DNA from: Cinnamomum chago
Taxonomy: Eukaryota; Streptophyta; Magnoliopsida; Laurales; Lauraceae
NCBI GenBank assembly: GCA_038049695.1
Contig: CP142451.1
Span: 11,778,001-11,842,000 of the forward strand
Length of the DNA: 64,000 nt
Reading direction: 5' to 3'
A program made the translations under genes and the position numbers. The notes beneath the pieces are model-generated. The model saw nothing but the letters and a program-made list of their open reading frames with translations. It did no database searches and had not been told where the DNA came from. Numbering within the stretch: position 1 is the first letter of the stretch; every line of letters begins with the position of its first letter. Shown here piece after piece: positions 57,318 through 64,000 of the stretch.

Positions 57318-57332
57318 GAACTGAGGGGCTAT
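57318..57332 (+). promoter_or_regulatory. Polypurine tract
   Basis: GAACTGAGGGGCTAT abuts the 3' LTR, the position and GGGGCTA form usual for Tat elements; it primes plus-strand DNA. Confidence 0.8.
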
Positions 57333-58050
57333 TGTGTGGGGGCCCATTCCGTGAACTAGTTTCTCTTGGTCTCGGCTAGGGTGTGCTCGGTTAGCTACTG
57401 TTTAGGGGACCACGTCCCTTGATCTCGGCTACGATCCGATCTACTTCGGTCTCGGCACTACGTGCTGGTCTCGGCCAAACAGAATTCAGTTCGGCCGCGC
57501 ATATCGTTCAGTCTCGGCAATGCAAGCTCGGCAATGCAGAATTGTGCTTGCAGCTGATAGCCGCGGCCCTATCGTGGCAAAGCCCAAGGAAGGGATCTGA
57601 TGGGACTTCAGCCACCACCAGATCAGGGCAGGATCAGGCCCAATGTGACTGACATTAAATGCATTGTGGGCTGATCGGACCCACATTAAATGCAGTATGG
57701 GCTATGATGGACCTTCATTAATGGCTTTGTGGGCTGATGTGACCCAGGTCACATCACCAAGCCCACTGGCATTCACCCAAGACTGTCCCATATATAAGGC
57801 ACGAGCCAAAGGGAGCAAGGGGTAAGCATTCTCACAGAAACACCCAGTCTTTCTTCTTCCTCTTCTTCTGCTTCTCCGATCCATTGCTGACTTAAGCATC
57901 GGAGAGCCCTGCGCTGCCCAGAGCCAGGGTCCTCTGACCTTTGTCTTTCTCCTCTTTCAGGCTCAGGTCGTCGCAGCTATCTCCTCCATGCATTGAATAA
58001 GTCCTAAGAGGCATCCTGATCTTGTGAGTATTATTATTTCTGCACTTACA
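57333..58050 (+). repeat. 3' LTR of the Tat element
   Basis: Identical to 46613-47330 at every position compared. Flanked by GTTGT at 58051-58055, the second copy of the target duplication. Confidence 0.97.
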
Positions 58051-58600
58051 GTTGTCATTCTTTAAAAAAATTACAAAGACAGAAATCAAACCTTTACCTT
58101 GTAGGTTGTAGCATTCACATCCATACAACATAATCAAATGGGTCGAAAGATCTAAAATTAAAATCCATATGCCGAATTGAACTCAAATGTTAAAGTTAAA
58201 ATATTTACGAAATCTATACATACCTTTTATTGATTTGAATTAAGAAATTGAAATTGATTTCTCCAATCAATTGAAGCTTACCTTGTGATTGCATCAACAA
58301 GTGGCTGGCCTTTATAATATCAGTCTATCTTAATCCTTAATTTAAGGGCCTCAAAATGTTTTAAGAGTGCCAGTTTTAAATTTAGTCAATTTACTGATCC
58401 GGTGTCAAATTGAGATCAGTCCTAAATCTTAAATCATGTTATGAATCTATGTGATAGGAATTAGATGGATCCTACGTGGATCTCCCTATCAAAGTAGAAA
58501 GTGATGCTCTCGATGATCTAAATTAAAACAATAAATACTTCTGGTATCCTAAGATAATCCAATGATATAGATGGAATAGACATATTATTCTACATATATA

Positions 58601-59113
58601 TAGGGTTGCAAATGGGTATCCGATTCTCCGATTATCCGGAAGTTCCGACTTGTGAAAAATCGGGTCTATAACCTATTTAGGTTCCGATTCATAAACAGGT
58701 CCGGGTCCAAAACCTAATTTAGGTTCTGATTGATAAACGGGTCCGGTTCCGGTCCATATAGGTTCCGACTCGTGGACCCATGACCCGGCATATGAGCCTT
58801 TGATATTACAAATTGTACCTTAAAATCAACCCCTTTTTGTTTTGACATTTTTATCTATAATATTAGAGGCAGTAGACTTGATGCACTGTTATAACCTTAA
58901 ATTTAATGATATGCTTATTTTAAGAAAAATGAAGAATAAAGAGAGAAATTAGAATTGATTTTGAAACTAGATTCTAGTCCTCTAAGTGAACTCGGTTTCG
59001 GAATCAGATCTGAGTTTTCCTATCGAAACCGGGCCTAGAACCGTTATTTTGAAACAGATCCGGGTTCGGATCCACTATGGTTTCCATCTGTAACCGTTCC
59101 ATTTGCAACCCTA
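58601..59113. mobile_element. hAT MITE, copy 3 (segment B counterpart of copy 1)
   Basis: Starts TAGGGTTGCAAATGGG and ends with the inverted CCATTTGCAACCCTA, the best preserved termini of the family. The flanking octamers CATATATA and CATGTATG match at six of eight positions. Confidence 0.75.
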
Positions 59114-59547
59114 CATGTATGGTGGATGAACCACGGTAAAATCAACCCACAAGCAAACAAAAATCCAAGAATGGGCTTTTCACTCTACAGTCGAGTCCTA
59201 AATCTATATCCATGTGAAAAATGAAAAACCTATATAGCACTCAGACAAATGCACTACAATTCTATCTTTTGTTCGTGATTGGAATTTCAGATTCAATTTG
59301 AGATTCCAATCAGGTTTCAGATTCCAACGGTTGGATTCTGATTTGAGTCAAGTTGAATTGATTTAGATTTGTTCCAACACAATCCTTCACGCTCAACTTG
59401 CACCTTGCTATTATTGACCATACACAATCAATGGAGTATTAGTTCAGTGGCACATTCAGTTTTGGTTAAACCTCAGGGTGCCCCAAGTTTAACCCAACTA
59501 TGTGTTCTATCTGTCCACGTCAGAGTTCAAACAAACAAAATAGGGAC

Positions 59548-59944
59548 TTTTTTTTTGCTTTAAGGGTAATTGTATTAAAAAGAAGGAGAAAACAGAAGAA
59601 GGAATGTACAAGGGTCAAATATAACCCCCAAAAGGAAGAAAAAGCTCAAAGAAGAGGAGCCAGAACAAAAGGAGGACAAGCTAGCAACTTAAACTTTCAA
59701 AAAAAGGCAAATAGACTTGAGCTGGGAGCTACAAAAGGACTTACTAATGTTCTTCAGAGATAAGGTGATATCTTCTTGCAGCTGCAAAATAATGAGATTG
59801 AGGGGGAGATTGTGATCTTAAAAAGTTGACTTGTTTCTAACCTTCCCGAGAGTATAGATAACTTCAATGAAAACAGCAGCCATGAACTTAGAACCTGGTA
59901 GGTCATTTCCTTGAGAGAGAGATTGCCAAATATCTGCAGCAGAG
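59548..59944 (-). mobile_element. 5'-truncated L1 LINE
   Basis: A 397-bp insertion absent from copy A, with a 14-bp duplication AACAAAATAGRGAC on both sides (59534-59547, 59945-59958). On the minus strand it ends ACCCTTAAAGC plus an A run. Its 5' part encodes the end of a LINE reverse-transcriptase protein: ADIWQSLSQGNDLPGSKFM, then FIEVIYTLGKVRNKSTF and a stop, close to the usual plant L1 ORF2 C-terminus. A truncated 5' end, poly(A) and long target duplication are diagnostic of target-primed insertion. Confidence 0.88.
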
Positions 59945-60394
59945 AACAAAATAGAGACTAGATAATATAAGAATTTAACCTAAAGAAATTATGAGTCAAA
60001 AGAGTGGAACTTTGCATTGGGCCCCACCTATTGAAATCTAATTAGCAGTTCAAAAAAAAAATTTCTTCCTGGTGCATGGATTACAGTTAAATCTTACGCA
60101 TATCTGAGTTTGTTTGACCGTTAAATTGACTGTTTGATAAAAACTTGATAATGAATATGTATACGATTTTATTAAACACTTTTTTTTTATTAAAAACTCA
60201 ATCCAATGGTGGAACAAACTCAAATTAATGTGAAATCTGAAGATGCCCAATCCACTTACATAGCGTTTATTTTGAATGGTTCAAGCTTCATTAGGTGGGC
60301 CCACTACACAGTTCGAGTCCTTTTAAAACGGGATTTCCCTATGATAAAGCCTCATTGGGACTTAATATAAATCTTCCCATGCCTTTTTGATGGA

Positions 60395-60617
60395 AACAAT
60401 ATAGAGTACATGATAAAGGGGAGAGAATAAAAGGTCAAATGTGTCATTTCAAATTTGTAATAAAAGCCAAAAATAAAATGGTAAATGAAATAGAAAGAAA
60501 AGGGCCTGAGTGGAAACAGCCGTTCTTTTGCTAAAAATATAAAGTAGAGGTTTTTTTTTTTTTTTTTAGGTTTTATTAAAATAGGGATAGGGGGGCCCTT
60601 TTTGTAAGAAAACTCAC
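60395..60617. mobile_element. 223-bp insertion of unknown type, copy B only
   Basis: Copy A reads TGGA then TTTTATC at this point (about 22022), while copy B has 223 extra bases including an 18-base T run and a G run. No target duplication or inverted ends are visible. It may be a truncated reverse-strand retroposon. Confidence 0.45.
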
Positions 60618-60775
60618 TTTTATCATTTATCATGCATTTTATCCCCACAGAACATTCATTCATTTTCTGCTGCTGCTTCCATTTCTATAAATCCCAGCAT
60701 CTCTTCCTATTTCCTACCCAACATCTCTTCCTCTTTTTCTGAACCTTTAATTTCTTCCCATCCTATAATAAAAAG

Positions 60776-61024
60776 ATGAGCAGATTTATGCTATCTTTTA
60801 AAGCAGAATTGCAGAACTTGACAGACCTCCAAGCTAAGGGTGGATGGGACAGTAACAATGAGGAATTTGTCTTGATGGTGATGGAAAGAAAATCTAGATT
60901 TGTTTTAAAACTCTCTATTAATTATAAAGCTTTTAATTTTTGCAAATGTTTTCAGGTAAAATGTTCTGGTTGCGAGAGGGAGACTGAGCTAGATGTATCT
61001 ATTACATCTAATTTGACTATGACG
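60776..61024 (+). CDS. CXXC zinc-binding (DUF866) protein gene, copy B, exons 1-2
   Basis: Exons 60776-60877 and 60956-61024 match exons 1 and 2 of the complete gene at 22184, with the same splice sites and phase. They encode a start MSRFMLSFKAELQNL and the first zinc pair CSGC. A few residues differ (Q to N, D for A, N for K). Exons 3 and 4, with the second zinc pair, would lie beyond the window, so I cannot say whether this copy is whole. Its second intron carries the Pack-MULE at 61541-63416. Confidence 0.75.
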
Positions 61025-61836
61025 GTATAAAACTTGTCATAACTCAGAACTTTGAATTTTTACTTTTTTATTTTTAAATTGAATTGGTTTTATAGATTGA
61101 TCATAGCTTGCGCTGATCATTTGAATAGACATACCTATACTAAATTTCTTATTAAATCTAGCTGTGCACTTCTCTGTCTTCTCATCAATCTTCTTTGCTT
61201 TTATTATTCCTCTTTTCCTTCTCTTCCTCTCCTCCTCCTCTTATTCTCTCTCTTCCAAGTGAAGTAAAAGTAAAGTAAAGTAGAGTCAAATGGTCTCATA
61301 TTTTATTTTCCTTTCACTTGTTTGGATGCTTAAACCGATGGTACAGTAAAAGGTACCACGTTTTCTTTCTCCCCAAACTCACTACAAAGGAAATTGAAAG
61401 CAGTCTCCAATTTCTTACATAACTGCACCTATGTCCGCGTATCACACAAACACTCTGAGTCATGTATCACGCAAGTGAAACTTGGTTGGACCTACTCTTT
61501 GAAAATCTAAAATGTTGAAAAGGAACACCCTCCTTTGTACGGATCCGGGGGCGTCCGGTTATTATGTCCGGTGCACATTGTACGGTGATTTTTTATGGCC
61601 GTTGGATTCCTACTTTTCAATCCAACGGATCAAATCTTTTAAAACATTTTTTTAACAAAAACACACATTTTGTTTTACTTTGACTTTCGTCCAAAAGGCA
61701 AAACACCCAAAAAAATCCCGCGTTTTCTCACCTGTGCAAAATCAATCAGCGATCCAGCCCTCTTCTCTCCTCTTCTCTGTGCAAAATCGATCCAGCCCGA
61801 ATTCTCTCCTCTTCTCTATGCAAAATTACTCTCTGG

Positions 61837-62685
61837 ATGGAGCATCTTGAAGGTAAAATCGACCCGGCCCTCTTTATATTTGTAGTGGGCATCCCCTTTT
61901 ATGTATTCTAACTGGTTTTAATCCTTAAAATTTTCTGGCATTGTTTGTTTTTCAGATAATGTTTTCAGTATGGATACATCAATTGGCAATATTGATGAGA
62001 CACCTAAGATTGGTATGGAATTTCTCACAGTTGATGATGCATTTCAGTTCTGAAAAGCTTACTCAAAAAAGAAGGGATTTGGTGTTAGAAAAAACTATGA
62101 TAATAAGGATAAAAAGACTGGAGTTATCGTTAGTAAATTGTTTGTGTGTTGCAAGGAGGGCCTAAAGAGGGTAAAAAAAGATGATGATGACATGATTCAA
62201 TCCCGTTCAGCTTCGAGAACAAATTGCAAAGCAAGATTAAAAGTGTTTTTAGCCTATTTTATATTAGATGCTAAGATTTTCAGCCTATTTTGTAGATGAT
62301 ACCAACATCACAAGAGGGCTCCAAGCACACAAATGGTGCCCCACATTTTAGTACAATAGCAGTGTATAGTGCAACAGCTCAATCTTATGAACATCATGGT
62401 CCCTCAGCTTATAGTTCAACATCTCATTCTTATGGTGCAACATGGTCTGGACATAATGGTCCCCCAACTTATGGTGCCCCAACTCAGTCTTATGGTGCAT
62501 TCGGATATGGACAACTTGGTGCCTCAGCTCAGAATTATGGTGCCCCAACTCAGTCTTATGGTGCATTCGAGTATGGACGAATTGGTGCCTCAGCTCAGGA
62601 TTATGGTGCAACAGCTTATGGACAACTAGGTGGCCCATCTTTTGGTGAAACAGATTATGGAGAACATGCCCAGCTCACTCTTTAG
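61837..62685 (+). pseudogene. Remnant of FAR1-type MULE transposase gene
   Basis: Exon 1 (61837-61852) joins across a GT/AG intron (61853-61955) to exon 2 from 61956. Exon 2 encodes DNVFSMDTSIGN, then FLTVDDAFQF, a TGA where Trp is expected, KAYSKKKGFGVRKNY, KLFVCCKEGLKR and RTNCKARLKVF: the FAR1 DNA-binding (WRKY-GCM1 type zinc) domain. The catalytic core is missing. After a GTAG acceptor at 62295 a last exon (62296-62685) encodes a Tyr/Gly/Ser-rich tail with imperfect repeats of APTQSYGAFGYGQLGASAQ and a stop. It is an internal deletion joining the first and last exons. Confidence 0.75.
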
Positions 62686-62923
62686 ATTTTCATTTATTTT
62701 GATAATGAATGTCCTTTTTAAGTATACATGGTGTCTTCAATTGAACCAATTTACAGTGACTGAATTTTGTAAATGAATTGTGGAATCAAGAATGCCTAAT
62801 GAAGAAGGAGTTTATTACATCTTTGTATTCATTTACAAAATAGAATTATCATGTTCACTACATTTCTAGCTTAAGTAAACAGACAACCAGACTATTACAG
62901 AAGATAAAACAAAACGGACCGAC

Positions 62924-63039
62924 CATATATGGGACTCCCAGCGACCAGTTCTCCGGTAGAAAGTTACACCTCTGTATTGTGAGCTTTTGGAGTGGGGCCC
63001 ACGCCTACTCTTCTTCAGAGGCTGCTGGGTGAACTCCAT
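62924..63039 (-). pseudogene. Captured exon of an APETALA2-like gene (AP2 domain, first repeat)
   Basis: From the ATG at 63039 the minus strand encodes [20 protein letters not shown] followed by [47 protein letters not shown] is the conserved beginning of the first AP2 repeat of euAP2 proteins (APETALA2/TOE group); DCGKQVYLGG should follow. Here the frame meets GT at 62923, in the position and phase where euAP2 genes have an intron after HIW, so the capture included exon and intron border. The frame extends upstream without stop to 63168 through terminal-repeat-derived sequence. The rest of the domain is absent, so it cannot bind DNA like an AP2 factor. It could give a chimeric or antisense-acting transcript. 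Confidence 0.85.
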
Positions 63040-63416
63040 GGGTTTCTGAACGGGTAACGGGTTTCGGCGATATAGTACTGGCGAGGCTACGAGCACAGGT
63101 TCGAAGATGGATCTCGAAGATTTCAAGATGGGAGAGAAGGAATTGTATTTCAAGATGGAAGATTTCAACTGTTGATTTCCGATTTAGGAGAGAAGGTGAT
63201 TTTGCAGAGAGAGAATGGGTTCGATTTTGCAGAGAGAATGGGTTTTTGGGTGCTTTGCCTTTTGGACGAAAGTCAAAGTAAAATAAAATATGTCTTTTTT
63301 ATTAAAAAATGTTTTAAAAGATTTGATCTGTTGGATTGAAAAGTAGAAATCCAACGGCCATAGAAAATCACTGCACAATGTGCACCAGACGTAATAACCG
63401 GACGCCCCCCGGATCC

Positions 63417-64000
63417 CCCTTTGACCGAGAATATGTAAAACACATGAGTAAAAAATAACAATAAAATTTTCATGTGTAACTAACTTTGTCAAACATATGA
63501 TCCGTTTGAAGGTGGAACCAAATCTTACTTAAAAGTAAATACAAATTTTTTACATCTCATAAAATATAAAGATGTTTACTTAGAGCGATTTGAATTTTCA
63601 GTAATTGATCTCCCTTTTATAGTTGTAACTGCTCACTTTCGCACCGAGAGAATCCTAGGATTTGAATTCGGTTTGCCAATCAGATTGGAGTACTCCCTTC
63701 TGTATAATGCCCAAGTGTCTCTCTCGCGAATTCCATGTGTGGATGGGGTAAGTAAAACTCCACAAGGGAGCCAACCTATAAAAAATTGAGCCGTAAAAAA
63801 AATGATAACCTCCTTGTTCAGATTTAACCTCCATTGGAGTCGGGGCCACCATAAGATAAAACATATAGTTAAAACTTAAAATATATCTTCTGCTCAATCT
63901 TATAGTAGGACTACCTTTTAATGAAGTGGAATTTAAGAAAATTCGTTAGACAAAAAGGAAATTCACTTTGAACGGGTTAGATTTTTAAAAGATGGGCCTC
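63417..64000. other. Intron 2 continuation, copy B
   Basis: Non-coding sequence co-linear with about 23000-23586 of copy A. The last bases continue as AAAAGATGGGCCTC, which appears to be the empty site of the hAT-like element at 23587-24206. Confidence 0.7.

Larger units (their letters stand above)
46613..58050 (+). mobile_element. Complete Tat-lineage Gypsy LTR retrotransposon, very young
   Basis: Two LTRs of 718 bp (46613-47330 and 57333-58050) are identical over their whole length by direct comparison. Each starts TG and ends CA, and GTTGT is duplicated on both sides. Copy A keeps the empty site at 20098-20102. The internal order is primer-binding site, gag-pol, tandem array, antisense gene, polypurine tract. 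Dual RNase H, a long non-coding 3' part and an antisense frame of this type indicate the Tat lineage (Grande/Retand/Ogre group). Identical LTRs mean insertion was recent on an evolutionary scale, and the intact gag-pol suggests an autonomous element. Confidence 0.95.
61541..63416 (+). mobile_element. Pack-MULE (Mutator-like element carrying a host gene fragment)
   Basis: Inverted termini of about 200 bp or more begin GGATCCGGGGGCGTCCGG on the left and the same with one extra G, inverted, on the right. The matches include GTGCACATTGT and CTTTGACTTTCGTCCAAAAG. Long inverted termini with internal FAR1-type sequence are typical of Mutator-like elements. Copy A lacks it but has about 70 other bases at this place, so insertion came with a small deletion, and a 9-bp duplication cannot be confirmed. 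Inside are remnants of its own gene (plus strand) and an exon of an AP2-type gene (minus strand). Confidence 0.85.
39606..64000 (+). repeat. Segmental duplication, copy B (continues past the window)
   Basis: Direct counterpart of 10763-23586. Differences from copy A are: a hairpin spacer about 900 bp longer; loss of the 3.2-kb block at 44598; an 11.4-kb Gypsy element (46613-58050); an L1 fragment (59548-59944); a 223-bp insertion (60395-60617); a Pack-MULE (61541-63416); and apparent absence of the element at 23587. Coding parts differ from A at only a few per cent of positions by eye. Confidence 0.9.

Noticed and set aside
62348..62638. Minus-strand His-rich frame within the Pack-MULE
   Set aside because: Antisense reading of the repeated Tyr/Gly/Ser tail of the transposase-derived exon.

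Overview
The window is nuclear DNA of a flowering plant. The evidence is a spliced CXXC zinc-binding (DUF866) gene, F-box/DUF295 genes, a fragment of an APETALA2-type gene, and plant-type Copia, Tat-lineage Gypsy, hAT, Mutator-like, L1 and SINE-like elements. The sequence alone does not let me name the species. Most of it is transposon-derived; only two host gene families are present.

Layout. 1-4800 is mostly unrecognised AT-rich DNA with one short hAT-like element (1072-1608) and one tRNA-derived SINE (2643-2884). 5507-9424 is a Copia gag-pol reading frame carrying seven in-frame stops but no frameshift; a 3' LTR-like segment follows (9992-10762). 10763-23586 (copy A) and 39606-64000 (copy B, running off the end) are two direct copies of one segment. 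Each has an unrecognised repeat-rich part with a long hairpin, an F-box/DUF295 gene, and the start of the CXXC zinc-binding gene. Copy A has a complete zinc-binding gene (four exons, 22184-28709) but an F-box gene with one premature stop. Copy B has an intact F-box gene (45112-46254), while only the first two exons of its zinc-binding gene lie inside the window.

Between the copies lie a truncated reverse-strand Copia fragment (30067-31652) and an inverted third F-box copy (39318 down to about 32480). That third copy is split by a Russian-doll insertion: a solo LTR (32951-38671), inside it a hAT deletion derivative (33283-37213), and inside that a second solo LTR (33775-36560). Target-site duplications can be read at all three levels.

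Copy B was later hit by several insertions, and copy A supplies the empty sites. The largest is an apparently intact 11.4-kb Tat-lineage Gypsy element (46613-58050) with two identical 718-bp LTRs, a 1969-residue gag-pol frame, a 49-bp tandem array, and a spliced antisense gene (54458-56704). Others are a truncated L1 (59548-59944) and a 1.9-kb Mutator-like element (61541-63416). The last keeps pieces of its own FAR1-type transposase gene and has captured an exon of an APETALA2-like gene on the opposite strand, so it is a Pack-MULE.

The features most worth following up are the Pack-MULE with its AP2-domain fragment, the antisense gene and higher-order tandem repeat of the young Tat element, the nested insertion, and the inverted plus direct F-box copies, which could form double-stranded RNA.
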